A DNA stretch of 64,000 nt from positions 1-64,000 of the forward strand of contig SKCR01048608.1 of assembly GCA_019454045.1 (NCBI GenBank). Reading direction: 5' to 3'. Position 1 is the stretch's first letter; each line of letters begins with the position of its first letter. Made by a program: the position numbers and the translations under genes. This document shows, in pieces, positions 46,772 to 58,953 of the stretch. Source of the DNA: Zanthoxylum bungeanum (taxonomy: Eukaryota; Streptophyta; Magnoliopsida; Sapindales; Rutaceae). Under the pieces are notes generated by a model. That model was not told the origin of the DNA and made no database searches. It worked only from the letters and a program-made list of their open reading frames with translations.

Positions 46772-47769
46772 TATGTCCCATAGTTCTCGGTTCCAACGAG
46801 TATATGAGTTGGTGCCGGGAACTACAAAAATCTGAAGTGTGACATACATCAGCTTGGTGGTCGGTCACATGTATAATGTAGGAAACAACTTCGGCCTCAA
46901 CGTCATCGGCCGAAAAAGATTCTGATGTCTTCCAAATGATTTCCCAACTTGAAGCAAATGTCCCTTCTACCCTTCTTGTAGCCGTCCCTCGAGAACCGCA
47001 AGCCATCATATCTTTCTAAATGCCCATCAAATCATTTTTAGGGTTTAATTCGAGCGTGTCACTTGTCAAGAGCTCATGGTCTTCCTGTTAAAAACCCAAA
47101 TCAATCAACCATTCCCGAGGCAGCCAAGGTCTTTCAATCTCAACCGTTCATCCCAATCTAATCAGACGGAGCCTGAAGGCGATACGCGGCACACATCCGA
47201 AGACTCTCCCGATCCGACGGCCAAAAACACATTGTGCTGACTATAAGGATGCAAAGCAAAGCTTCTTTCTCTCTTTTACGAAAATCACAATTTTCAAACT
47301 GTAAAAGCTCTTCTCGTACCTGAGACCAGCAAGCTTCCAACCGACCAGACCAATCGCCAGCTTTCCTTCTCAAATCAAGTAAGTTCCTACTCGCCTTTTT
47401 TTTTTATTTGCTGTATTCTACCATGTTACTTGCGGACGTTTTACTTATTGCTGCTTGTTCTTCTTTCCTTCTATCATGCTTATCTTTTTTGTTATGTATT
47501 GTAAAGCGTGTTTCGGGTTTTTGGTGCTGAGAGTATGATATGTGTGTTTTCTGGTTGAAGGATGGGTAGTGGGGTAGGATATATGTGTTTCAGGTTTTTT
47601 AAGTGTTGTGTTTGGTTGGATGTGTTTAGGAAGAGACTTGCTATATGTGGCCATTGCTAGGGCATTTAGAGACTGTAGGCTAGGTTCCCGAAAGTTAGAA
47701 TAGCCCTCGGTTTCGTTTTTCCTTGAACTGACCACTGACTGATCTTCTTTTTCATGGCGACTGTTAGGA
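46772..47769. other. Spacer between 3' LTR and antisense ORF
   Basis: Untranslated internal DNA of the Tat-like element. 47400-47760 reads like a promoter/5' leader region of the plus-strand ORF. No clear polypurine tract is visible next to the LTR. Confidence 0.4.
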
Positions 47770-50181
47770 ATGTCTGACGCTGAATCTTCTTCGGCTAAGC
47801 CCGTAAAACCTCAATCTCCTCGTGCTAAAGAAACCTCTTCTAGCTCGGGCTCTCATAACCTAGAGGAGCTAGACACCACCCAACCCATTCTCAAGAATGA
47901 AACGACACCTACCACCATAGAATCCCTCGGAGAGATCCTGAGCCGGGAGAACTGGACTGCTCAGCCTTGGATATGAACCGTCCATCCACCATCACGGGAG
48001 ATGCCTTATGCGTACTCCGTCAACAGTACGAGATCCCAATAGACATAGACCTGGAGGCCCCCGGCCCGCAAGACCGCACGAGCCAACCTGACGATGGCTC
48101 GGTCGTCCTTCTTCCATATTTCTTTGAATGCGGTCTTTGGCTACCCATTCAACCGTACTTCGCGGAATGCTGGCTCAGATGGAGATCGCTCCCTGTCAAC
48201 TGAACTTGAATAACTGGAGAGTTCTGGCCGACTTGCATGTGATCTGGCACCAGGCAGACCTCAGAGAGCTGACTTTTGAGGAGTTGAAGAGACTCTACAA
48301 ATTGAAGGCCAACCCCCGGTCCCATCATGGTTGGTACTACCTTTCTTCGTACGCCGATGTCCCCCATCATCAAGGACCTTCCCCAAACCAACAAAAACTT
48401 CAAAGATCCCTATTTTTGGGCTACAGGCGACTGAGGACGGACCTTGCCAACGTGCTCGGAGATGACAGAGGTCCCAGACATCTTCAGAGTATGAGGTTAG
48501 GACCCCAACTCTTGGCTTCATTTTCTCAACTTTCAAAATAAAATGCTAACTCTTTAACCCTTCTCAGCCTGCTGGATAGATCCTCCCAAGGTTACCCATG
48601 AGATCCGTGCTAGGATCACGGTGGCCCGGAGCTACGTCGGCCACTGGAAGAAGATAGTCAATGATTCGGCCTTGATGGAGTCGGGCCTTATTCAGAGTGC
48701 ACCCCCACAGACCCCGGGGCGACTAGGTAGATTCTTACTGACTTTCTGATCGATCCCCTTGCGTGCCTAACTCACGAATGACTTGAAATCATCTGAATCC
48801 TGAACTGACCATGCTCTTTGCCTATTTTGCAGGAATGTCGAGACAACCCAGATACCTTGACCGGCTCCAAGGTGCAGCAAATAAATCGGGGCCGGGTGAA
48901 GCTGAAAGCTTTCGAAGATGGCTGACCACTCCGATTCTCGTAGAGGCCAAGGAAAAAACCAAATCGGTTTCCCAGCCAGCGGTACAGCCCGTGCCTTCTC
49001 CAACAAAGGCGGTACCAAGTACAACTATCTGAACTTCATCTGTGTCCTCCAAGCCTTCGAGCAAACGTCGTCGCCAGTCCGAAAGTGCAGCGGCCGAACC
49101 TGAGGAGGAGTAGGGGGGAGAACAACCTCTGAGGAGAAGGTCCATTGCTCGAGGGGAGAGGAGAGCTGCTGAGGCTCCTCCTAGAACCGGAAAGGGTATT
49201 GCAGCGCTGAGGGTGGACGAACTCAGCGAGAAGGTCCGAGAGACCACTTCTCATCTGGTGTCGGCAATCAATCACTTGGCTGAAGCGGTACCCATCAAGA
49301 AGATCCTGTAATACGAGGACATCTCCATGGAGAAAGTGATTTCTCATCTCTCCCTCTGAATTGTCGAGGTAGACTTTCTTCTTTGCTCCCGCACTGTACT
49401 TTTACTTGTTTTCTAACCTTTTTTCTTCTTACTTGCAGGATAATTATGTGCTGGCTCGGAACAATGACCTGCTTATGAGCCTTCTATCTGAGAGAGGCCA
49501 AGTACAGAGGTTCCAAAGCCAAATCACTGAGCGAGAGGCCGAGCTGGCAAAAAAGGATGAGACAATCAAAACTCTTGAGCAAACGGAGGTCGAGGCCCTC
49601 GTATTGAATGAGTCCATCCGCAAGGCTTCCGCCCTGGCCAGAGAGAATTCAGAGACTGCCAAGAATGATATGGAGGTTGCCCAAGCGGAAAACAAGCACT
49701 TGAGGTGGGAGGTGTCGAGCGCTGAGTCAAAGCTGAGGAAGATGACTGACGAAAGAGATCGGGCTCTAGAGGCGTTGAGGAAAAAGGACACCCAGCTAGA
49801 GGATGAGAGGGAGCAGATCAGGCTCGAGGGGGTCGACGACTGCGCCCTGATTGGTGATGCCCGATCTTGACATGGGCCATATCCACGCGGCCATTCAGTT
49901 CTGCAAATGGGAGCTTTCAGAAGGGGAATTCTGAAAATTGCTCCCCCTACCTCAGAGAAGATCCAAGACCCTGAGCCCATTCTGCCGTGCCGATGTCTCT
50001 GGCTCCTGAAGAGATCTATCCTGAGGCTCCTGCCCCTGAAGCGCATATGGTCGAAACTGAAGAAGCCCCTTCTGCCTCCCAAGTTGAAACCGATGCACCT
50101 CATGCCGGGCCCGCATCTGACATCCTATCATCCAGATCTGACCAAGAAGAAATAGATGCCCCTACGCGGGTTGATCAGTAG
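47770..50181 (+). pseudogene. Additional ORF (Transposase_28/'putative gypsy type transposon'-like), antisense to its host element
   Basis: The ATG at 47770 opens a Ser-rich leader (SSSAKPVKPQSPRAKE). A conserved-looking domain follows at about 48100-48490 (LNLNNWRVLADLHVIW, HHGWYYLSSYAD, KNFKDPYFWATGD) that I associate with the plant Transposase_28 / gypsy-type transposon family. Three intron-like gaps are visible: about 48490-48567, 48735-48834, and 49369-49439 ending ttgcag. A long coiled-coil rich in Glu/Lys/Arg/Leu spans 49440-49868. An acidic Pro/Ala tail (49990-50181) ends in a TAG. Frameshifts near 47960 and 48170 and stops at 48430, 49110 and 49310 make it a pseudogene. No enzymatic motif is seen. 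Function unknown. Confidence 0.65.
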
Positions 50182-50384
50182 AGGGTGACCCAAACGGGGC
50201 CCTATGTAAATTCAAACAATACATTTTTTTTTACTAACGATCTGTAACTTTTCCTTACTTCCTGCCTTCAACACTTGTTTCAAATTTTCCAACTTGTTTT
50301 CCCAAACCTGGATGTGATCTCATAGCCGACCAACTCTGGTCTGGCCACGAGGGGATAGTCTGACCCCAGGATGAAATCAAATGC

Positions 50385-50755
50385 ACTCGGTGGGATGTAA
50401 CCCGACCCCGAGCTGAGAGGAATACTTGGCTCTGGGGGAATATTACGTCCCCAGACCAATGAGACGAACTCGATGGGATGTAGCCCGACCCCGAGCTGAG
50501 AAGAACACTTGGCTCTGGGGAATGTTACGTCCCCAGACCCATGAGATGGACTCGATGGGATGCAACCCGACCCCAAGCTGAGAAGAACAATTGGCTCTGG
50601 GGAATGTTACGTCTCCAGAACCATGAGATGGACTCGGTGGGATGCAACCCGACCCCGAGCTGAGAATAACATTTGGCTCTGGGGGAATGTTACGTCCCCA
50701 GACCAATGAGATGGACTCGGTGGGATGTAACCCGACCCCGAGCTGATGGATCAGA
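50385..50755. repeat. 83-bp tandem array
   Basis: The landmark actcg(g/a)tgggatgtaac recurs at 50385, 50468, 50550, 50632 and 50715 (spacings 83, 82, 82, 83). Units contain cccgaccccgagctgag and ggctctggggaatgttacgt. Minus-strand open frames here are repeat artefacts. Confidence 0.93.
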
Positions 50756-50770
50756 GTATCGACGGAAAAA

Positions 50771-50935
50771 ATCCAGCCCCGAGCTGGTGGAATAATACAG
50801 ACTCGGCGGAACGAATCCAGTCCCGAGCTGGTGGAATAATACAGACTCGACGGAATGAATCCATCCCCGAGCTGTTGGAATAATACAGACTCGGCGGAAT
50901 AAATCCAGCCCCGAGCTGGCGGAGCATTTGAGACT
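50771..50935. repeat. 44-bp tandem array
   Basis: atcca(g/t)..ccgagctg(g/t)(t/c)gga recurs at 50771, 50815, 50859 and 50903, exactly 44 bp apart. The ccccgagctg word is shared with the 83-bp unit, so one array probably arose from the other. Confidence 0.93.
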
Positions 50936-51254
50936 TACACGAGGGGAGATTTTCAACCTCTGAGGCTCTGCGGATCCTGGCGCGGGCATCCCCTTGCCAG
51001 ACATCGGTGAAAAACAAAAAAAATGAAACAAGGTAAAGTTAACAAAAATGGAGGTGACTTAGCACATACTCCACACAAATTCATGAACAAATAGCAACTC
51101 GGGTGTTCCTAGGCAGCGTCCTGCCCGGCGCCTCCCAAAACATAATTCTGAACCTTACAATTCAGTGTCCCAGCTAACCACGTTATGGATACGCCGATCA
51201 AAGGCGGTCAGGCAAATCTCCACGAGGGAGGAAGACACCCCGTGTGTGCTCTCC

Positions 51255-51575
51255 CTGGGTGTTTCTCAACGGGACTCACCAGCCGACTCGCAAGTGAAGA
51301 AACCTCTCTAGGTCTGGTTTACCCGAGACTCATGCAATCAATGGGGCCATTCGGCCATGCCCAAGCCAGGTGGTCTGATGGTTCTCAAGGGGACTCACCA
51401 GCCGACTCGCAGGGGAAAAAACCTCCATGGGTCCGGTTTAGCCGAGACTCCTGCAATCAAGGGGGCCATTCGGCCATACTCATGCCAGGTGGTCTGATGG
51501 TTCTCAGCAGTATTCACCAGCCGACTCACAGGGGAAGAAACCTCTCTGGGTCCGGTTTACCCGAGGTGATCCTAA
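51255..51575. repeat. About 117-bp tandem array
   Basis: Three units begin near 51266, 51383 and 51501 with ctca..g(g/t)(g/a)(c/t)tcaccagccgactc. Each contains aaacctc, ccggtttacccgag and gccattcggcca. Confidence 0.88.
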
Positions 51576-51794
51576 AAAATGTGAGCCATGGGGTGGAAAA
51601 GCTCCGACCTCGGGGGTTTAATAATGACACCCGGGATCAGTGTGCCACGAGGGGTTCACGCTTTTCCCGTATGTGCCCCATCCCTTGATGCATTCTGGAT
51701 CCTCAAAGATGAAAGGAGCCAGGTCGTAACACTTCCACCCGGGGGTTTGATAATGACATTCGGGATTGGCATGCCACGGGCTTGGTACCCTTCC

Positions 51795-54431
51795 TGTTGG
51801 GGTTGGTGCTCAGAGCGCCAATCCGGACCGTATTTATGTCTGATTCATGAATACCAACATCCCCTTATTCCATAATATTACTTATTTATGGTTGCACCTC
51901 TTATTTTTATATACGTATTCGATCTGATTACGATTAGATTGAAACTAAATGTTGTTTAGTGATATGTATATATTAGACAAAGGCCCGATAATATATAATG
52001 CAGTACACAGTTACAAAGGGAGTTTGTAATTGACATTGGGAAGTGTCACTGCTAAATGTATATTATCAAATATTGTTCCTGGTCAAGATTTACTAACACG
52101 GGTCGGTTAGTTAAATCCGTTGAGACCAGTACATGTCGTATATCGTGAATTGGTCCGATGGTTTATCCCAATAAACCATGAGTCTAGGGAGACTCGTATA
52201 GACGTGTAGGTGTTTATAATGGATAAACACTGAACGACTCACCGAAGATTCTTAATGGATGGTACACCAATTGGTCCGATGGTTTATCCCAATAAGAATC
52301 TTCTCGGGTTGAGTAGCATAGTGGTCCTTCGACTTGAGACACCAATGTAGATGTATGAGACATCCTCTACACTTGGATGGCAGTCACGTCACCGATCTAT
52401 TTAGATCAGACCTCCGTATGTTCGTTGGGTGTGGACCGATCCTCAGGATATCCTGTGTGTGTCAAGATAAGATTCGTCAGTTCTGTGTACAGAGCATAGG
52501 TAGTCCATATATAATTAGCAGTCTGTTAAATATGTGGCCACAGTATACTTCGGAAGTAAGTTCCGAATGTTATTTAGAGATTGCTAATAGATACGTCGAC
52601 GGGATAATACCTATAGAGATTTGACGTTTACATATATATCTCTGGTATTATCCGGATACCTGTGACGGAGGGATTATACGTATGCAATGGCCTCGACCTG
52701 TATGATTCAGCTAGTTTATCTGTGGTCGTCATAATTTACGGGTGGATAAATTATGGACACGAAATTGGATTTTGTGACGGATATACCTGAATCTAGAGAG
52801 TCTCACTAATGAAATATACTCGTAGAGCACTAGGGCAACTTTTATGAATAATAATGATTATTTATAAATCGTTTAAACGTTAAACGAAAAATACATGCGA
52901 ACGGGCCGAACCGTCATTTCCTAATTAATGTGTATTTGTATTTAATATATGATATTATTAAATACACATTAATAAATTGTCAAATAAAGGTATTTGACAT
53001 ATATCATTAATATATGTATTTGAGATATTTAAGTAAATATAATACATATATTTGAGATATTTGTATTTAATTAATTATTTAATTATTTAATTGTTAAATG
53101 ATTAATATAATTAAAATATAAATATCTTACCAAATGATATAGTTAGGAAATGATTATAAGTGTTTATTGTTGACTTTAAAGTAAAGGAAATGGTAGTCAA
53201 ATTGGATTTGACTTCTTTGATATTTGTTTAAATTGTTTAAAATTGAAATATCATTTTCCATTATTTTTGTCAAATTTTCGGCCATGACTTTAATTAAATA
53301 TAATGGTTATATTTTTCATGTTGCCATTGTTGACTTTGTTAAAAATATCATTAAAGTGTTTTTGATATTTTAACAATTTGGTAACATGAAATTGAAATGA
53401 AATGAAAAATATTTGACTTGTATTTACTTAGCCAAATTCGGCCAAGGCATGATTTTTGGGCAAGTATATATTGTTTCATTTATTTTAGGGTTTCATTAAC
53501 CTTTTCACTTTATCAAAAACTCCATTAAAACAAGGCAAAGAAGGTAGAGAGAAAAGAAAAGAAAAACAAGGAAAAACTTGGAATTTAGTAAGTATTTCCA
53601 ACCTTCCATTAGAGAGTAATTTGTTCCTCTTGTTGTGGGAAACATCTTGTGATGTTCTTGAGTTTTTTCTATTCTTTATTCTTTGTAATTTTGATGGATA
53701 AAAGTTTGATGAAGGTGATTTGCATGTATGATGTTGGAAGTTTATTACTAGTGTAGTAATAAGCATTCTTTTAAGGTTTTAGAACCTTGTTGCCATTCTA
53801 GAGTTATTGACCCACTCTTAAATGACCTATAATTGTTCTATAGTTGTTTCATTGTGTTGAGACTTGATTTGGATGGAAGAAACATGATTGAAGTATTGGA
53901 TTTAACCAATTTGGTCTAATTTGTCCAATTTGAAGAAATTGAAAAATTAGGGTTTAATACCACTTCCAAATTTGAGGCTTTTCATTTATATGGTGTATTA
54001 GGATGTGTATATGATGCATATAAAGTTTCATGTTGATTGGATTTCATTTGGATGTGTCTTGAAGCATGGAAGTGCAAAATGCACACTTTGGCCACCTAGT
54101 GAGGCTCTCGGCCAAGTGTAGCATTTTTGGGATTTATGTTGCCTTTGGTGTTTTGATGTATTGAAAATGCTAAGTTCATCTTAGAAATAATTTAGAATCA
54201 TTCAAAATTGATTTGATCAATTTCGGACTAAAATGGACAAAATACCAAGTGTAAGGGTAATTCGGTAAATTCACTTAAATATGATTTATTGAATTTTATT
54301 TCATAATTTGATTATTGGATAATTAAATAAATATGTTTATTTAATTAATCCGAGAAAATTTTTTGAAATCGGAAAATTTGATTTTCCACCGTTTCCGCTG
54401 CGTTACCGGATTCCCCCTTAAAACCCCAACA
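51795..54431. mobile_element. 2.6-kb solo LTR with 5-bp TSD
   Basis: A 2637-bp unit starts TGTTGGGG and ends CCCCAACA, and is flanked by CTTCC (51790-51794 and 54432-54436). No primer-binding site, polypurine tract or coding region is present, so it is a solo LTR from recombination between the two LTRs of an inserted element. A ttggtccgatggtttatccca phrase occurs twice inside (about 52151 and 52271). The right part (54380-54431) has the ccgctgcgttaccgg text typical of plant LTR 3' ends. It is inserted in the Tat-like element. Orientation by its end text is probably plus. Confidence 0.88.
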
Positions 54432-54436
54432 CTTCC

Positions 54437-55281
54437 CAACCACCGATCACCCATTCGCATCAAGCACATCCCTAGAATATTGAAAATAACTTTCGCATTT
54501 GATTAACAAACAAGTAAGATAGACAAGTTTCTTTAAAAAAAAGAGTTTCATTCATATTCAAGGGACTTGCTGCCATTCTTACAACTCTTTGTGGGTCATT
54601 TTAAGAGAGGCTTTTACAATACTTTCTTCTGGTTCTTGTCTTGGTTGTTTGACGCATCTTCTAGTCTGAGCTTATTCAGATCCACCTGAACTCGCTTCCC
54701 GACCGTGCTGGCAAGGATCCTCTACACCGAACGCTCCATAAGCATCTCAGGACAACTCAGGAGCTCGGCCGAGAACCCGCGGCTTCTTGTGTTTCTCCCT
54801 CAGGTTTTCCTCTCATCCTCTCATTCGAAAAGATTGATGTATAATAGGCTAGCGGCACTCATAAATACAGATGTAGTGCCCCTGCCACGCTGGTTCGCCC
54901 GCCACCCGAAGGGGAAGATTGAGGCTAGTTGGCCGTCAATCTACCAGGTCTAACAACTGACACAACTTCTTGAGGACGAGCTTGTTCGTATGTAAGGGGC
55001 AGCACGCCTATTTAGTCAGCTCCATGCGTTACATTCCATTCTACAGCTCAGTTCTAATCAGCGACTTTTGACCACCTTTTTTACATTTCATTCTACACCT
55101 CAAAAAAGGAAAATTTCTGCTGTCAACCTTCATTCCTCTTGCGAACCCTTTCCTCTTCCCGTTCTGACTTGCTTCTTCTCATTCCTTTCCCCTTTCATCC
55201 ATTCTGCTGCTGAACTCTCCAAAAACCCACGGTTTCCGCATTCTACCATCATCTTACTATACAAGTTGCTTTTTGTTGACA
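54437..55281. other. Residual internal region of the Tat-like element
   Basis: Lies between the solo LTR and the primer-binding site. Short frames on both strands show no gag or pol motif. It would be the 5' leader of the minus-strand element. Confidence 0.45.
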
Positions 55282-55302
55282 GTCTCCATAGACGGCGCCA
55301 AC
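55282..55302 (-). other. Primer-binding site of Tat-like element
   Basis: On the minus strand, gttggcgccgtctatggaga follows directly after the LTR end TGTCAACA. The same context is seen at 4998 (gttggcgctgtctgtgggg). This decides the element's orientation. Confidence 0.8.
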
Positions 55303-57214
55303 TGTTGACAAGTGATTTTCGTCCCAGGGGTAGTTTCGAGATAATCCTCCCGAGACAATCCTCATTCAACCTTGAATTTGTTTGGTTATAGGGAGACTAA
55401 AGGCAAATGTAGTAAAAAGACGGAGAAAACACAGAGATCGACAATAGAGTTTTAACGTGGTTCGGCAGAGCAAGTCCAGCCTACGTCCACGGGCATAAAA
55501 TGGGATGTTGCTTTTATTACCAAAATCAGCTCGGCCGACCTGTTTTCATGGATGGCCTAATGAAAACCGAGTTATTTTGCTTACGGTGTTTTACAAGTAG
55601 TGCTCATTTTCTTTCAGTTACAAGTTTTGCTATCCCTTCTAAATGAATCAAACCTCTGATAAGTGCATGAAAATGTACTTTGAAACATCTCTTATTCAGA
55701 TTTATTGTTAAGTATTTAGTAATATATTTTATATTTTATTATATAATTTTTATTATTATAAGCTGCCGAGAGGCAGAGAGCCGAGAGTGCGTGGCCGAGA
55801 GAATAAGAAGCGGAGAGCCCTAGAAGCAGTGCGAGAGCTGAACAAAGAAGAAATATGAGCGCGAGGCCGGGACACGGAGCCGTGATAATTCAGAATGATA
55901 TTTCTCTTCGATCCCAGGCTAGATTTATTTCTTTTATGGGGAACTAATCCCCTAGGTAAAGTTAGGGGTGAACTCTTGTGTTCGATTTCTATTGTTTATG
56001 TTTTTTATTTCCTAAGTACCTTTATCGTTTAATAAAATTAATGTTATTATTCTTTATTATTTTACGATTATTTAGCCTAGAAATTATATTTTGTCAAATC
56101 CCATATAGATCCAATCATGCTTCTTCTATGTGTGATTTGCGAACTTAGTTGTGACTGTTAAAAGTTGTTTTGCGTGTTGGTCTTCTGCTGCAGTATTGCC
56201 TGATGGTATATTGTCGACGTTAGATAACTCGTAACGATGACTTTTGTATGCTGTTAACATAGAGAAAATAATCATTAATTACCTTATGATTTGAATATGC
56301 GTACAATTGAATATTTTCCAATTATTGGTTTGTGATGTGAAACCCTCAAATGTGTAATAAAAGGAATCAATAACTAAATATAGGAGTTCGATGCAAGAGG
56401 GATTCCCGATGCTTTGTCATATCTCTCAGCTGTTACCTTTTATTATCTTTCCATTATTTTATTTATCTTTACTTTAATTACCAGTTCTATCGTTTCGTTT
56501 AATTAAATTACCGTAAATGTTTTTGTTTAATTAAATTAGTTCATGTAACCATCTCTCTGAGGAATCGACACCCCAGCTATACTGCGATAACCGCAAGTTA
56601 TTTTTGGGCGTAATCAACCTCTCTTTATATACTGAGAGCATTACAACACTATTCCTCCACTTTTATGATGTTTCCCGCGTGGTCTCTGACTGATTGACGG
56701 GCTTTCTGCCCCAAGACTGTCGTCGCCGAAAGTAAACCTACCGTCTGACGGCATGTCACATCACTCTGTTTTCTCCACTGCCACACGCAACAATAATGGT
56801 GCCAGCCTGTAAAGATCCTTTGAATAAGGACACGTTTCGGAGGGAAAAATCCAACAACTTTGATCTTGCATCGGTCTTGAAGAGGTCGGCCAAGTAATCC
56901 GCCGAGCTTCCTAAACTGATGCCGTCATGACCCAAAATATCCGAACTCGTCAACCATTTCCTGGAAGTACGAGAAAACCAAGCCGAGCTGCCGGTCTTAT
57001 GTGCTCGGCTCTGGCTCTGATATTGTCGGTCTCTAAAGTCTATGTCGTGCTATATCCTCTGGTCGGTCAAACCCGAGAAACTGGATCGGAGCTTCATGCC
57101 GGGTTGAAGATCAACACACAAACTCTGAACATGGGTCCTCCGGATGAGGAGAATTCCCTCTCTTGCCCTTGCCGAACTGTTCAAATACCTTAGTCGCATA
57201 AATCCTCATCAACA
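55303..57214 (-). repeat. 5' LTR of Tat-like element, split by a solo LTR
   Basis: About 947 bp of LTR sequence in two parts (55303-55656 and 56622-57214), interrupted by 55657-56616 plus its duplicated target. Confidence 0.9.
55657..56616. mobile_element. Solo LTR (Athila/Tat style) with 5-bp TSD
   Basis: A 960-bp unit starts TGATAAGTGCATG and ends GGGCGTAATCA, flanked by ACCTC (55652-55656 and 56617-56621). It sits within the 5' LTR of the Tat-like element, and the empty site is visible in the other LTR at about 46175-46190. The end text (cgacaccccagctatactgcg..) is of the kind seen just before primer-binding sites of Athila-type elements. Confidence 0.92.
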
Positions 57215-57219
57215 CTAGT

Positions 57220-57690
57220 ATAGGGTCCGCATTTTGTATGGGTTGAGTACATATTTGATTATAATTTCATATCTATTGATGCTGTAAATTATACAGATCT
57301 AGTTAATTTTATACTATAAATGAGACAATTATTTTACTTACACTTAATATATATCTCTCATTTGTTTGTTTAACAATTATCAAATAATGTTTCTAATTCA
57401 TTTTAAAATTACTCTCTCATCTTACTGTCTCATTTGAAATTATATTCATAGTTATAAATAACTTTAAAAATATTTAATTTTCTTTCGGATGAATTCCAAT
57501 GAAATTTAATGTAATTTAAGCTTAAATTTTCTTATCAAAATTTAAATCTTGATTGTCACTGTATAAGAGTTAATAATCATAGTATGCATTATAAAGGAGA
57601 ATAAATAAATAAATAAAAACTTATAAAAATAATTCAAAATAAACTAACAAATAACAATACACCGAAAAACTACAATTTATACCCAAATAC
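57220..57690. other. Unassigned AT-rich spacer
   Basis: No gene is seen. It does not match the start of the chromovirus 5' LTR at 62746, so the 3' LTR of that element is truncated at about 57690. Confidence 0.45.
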
Positions 57691-58923
57691 TTCGATTCAT
57701 AGTACAAACATACAATTTATAGTACAAACATACAATTTATACCCAAAATTTGTATTCACAATTTATGTTCTAACGCTATCGATTTTTCAATATATATTAT
57801 ATTATATTACGTAAACTCACATGTCAAACATCAATCAACAAACATTTATGTTAAGGGAATCATCGTGCTTTGTACTTACATTAATCAACGCAAAACTCTC
57901 TATATCTATATGTCCTCGCTAAAATCTGGAAAAATTATAAAATTATGATCAGGTCCCTATATTTTACTAAAATTATGATTATACCCATAAACTTTTCAAA
58001 TTTATAATTTAACCCCAATATTCTCCAATATTATCAATTAGTCTCAAACTTCTCATTTATCACCTATTACTTACCAGAAATCAAAATTCATATATTTAGG
58101 TCCCTAAACATGTCAAATTACGATTAAGTCCAAAACTCTCAAAATCTTACAAATACACTCCTAAAATTGTAAAATATAACGTACCGAGCTCCAACGACTT
58201 CAAAATTTCAGAATGAGGTTATCAACGGACATAACACGTCACCAGGATCACAACGGTAGTGGTGGTAACGCTGGATGCTCGGTGGTCACCGACGAACGAT
58301 CGAACGACGTTAACTCTCGTTTTTGGCTCATTTCACGAGAATAGAAGGTCCGAATTTGGCAAATGAGGTGTCTAACCCACGTATCTCGACGAGGGGAAGA
58401 TTCTGGTCCGGGAGGTGTACGACATGCACATCGGCGCATGAGAGCACGTACGAAGGATTTCGACGATCTGACCGGCGGCGTTGGCTTCATCTCGGCGAGG
58501 GGATTCTCCTGGATGGTCACTCGCCTGAAAAGGTATGGAAGACGGCGAACATGCCCTTTTCTCTCTCATATCCACACTTTCTCTCTCTTCTGCTTTTTCT
58601 CTCTCTACTGGTTTTGTATTTTCTCTCTCTACGAGTATGTCTCTCTCTAACAATTCAATGGTCTCTGCAATTAACTTAATATATTATTTCATCTCTAGTT
58701 GATTCACACCAAGCACATACTAAAGAGGTAAATTAGGTTTAGTTAGTTTTTAAATAGGGAGGGTGGTTGAGTTTTATAGGGAGAGTGTGTGTATGACAGA
58801 GAATATGGGGATAAAGCAGTAAAAATATAGGGTGAAAGAGTAGTGGGTAGGTTAAATTTCAAAAAAAAAATAACAACCACCAATAGATAAGGCCACCAAT
58901 AGATAAGATATCGCAATCTACAC
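57690..58923 (-). repeat. 3' LTR of chromovirus, truncated
   Basis: Bases up to 58198 match 63507-64000. The rest lies outside the part of the 5' LTR present in this window. The minus-strand start is probably TGTGTAGATTGCG at 58923. The G-rich polypurine tract usual after the gaatttttataagg text appears to be lost. CT-rich ctctctct runs lie at 58560-58650. Confidence 0.65.
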
Positions 58924-58953
58924 ACCTTATAAAAATTCTGTCCTCGAAATTTC

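Larger units (their letters stand above)
45827..57214 (-). mobile_element. Non-autonomous Tat-like Ty3/gypsy element with 5-bp TSD and antisense ORF
   Basis: Complete ends: CTAGT on both sides (45822-45826 and 57215-57219), with LTRs 45827-46771 and 55303-57214 (the latter enlarged by a nested solo LTR). The primer-binding site just inside the right LTR sets the orientation as minus. No protease, RT, RNase H or integrase is visible on either strand. The only substantial coding region is plus-strand (47770-50181), i.e. antisense and next to the 3' LTR. Three tandem arrays (50385-51560) and a second solo LTR (51795-54431) fill the rest. The layout matches Tat-lineage elements, some of which are known to carry additional ORFs and tandem repeats outside pol. 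Confidence 0.88.

Noticed and set aside
47770..50181. Host nuclear coiled-coil gene
   Set aside because: It lies wholly between the LTRs and TSDs of one element, with stops and frameshifts, so it is an element ORF.
50280..51031. Four overlapping minus-strand frames with repeated GRNIPPE / SGSGCIPPS phrases
   Set aside because: They arise from the 83- and 44-bp tandem arrays, not from a gene; the periodic peptide is the repeat read in frame.
58240..58680. Frames of 90-118 residues on both strands
   Set aside because: They lie inside the chromovirus LTR and have no homology; the GC-richer patch makes chance frames longer.
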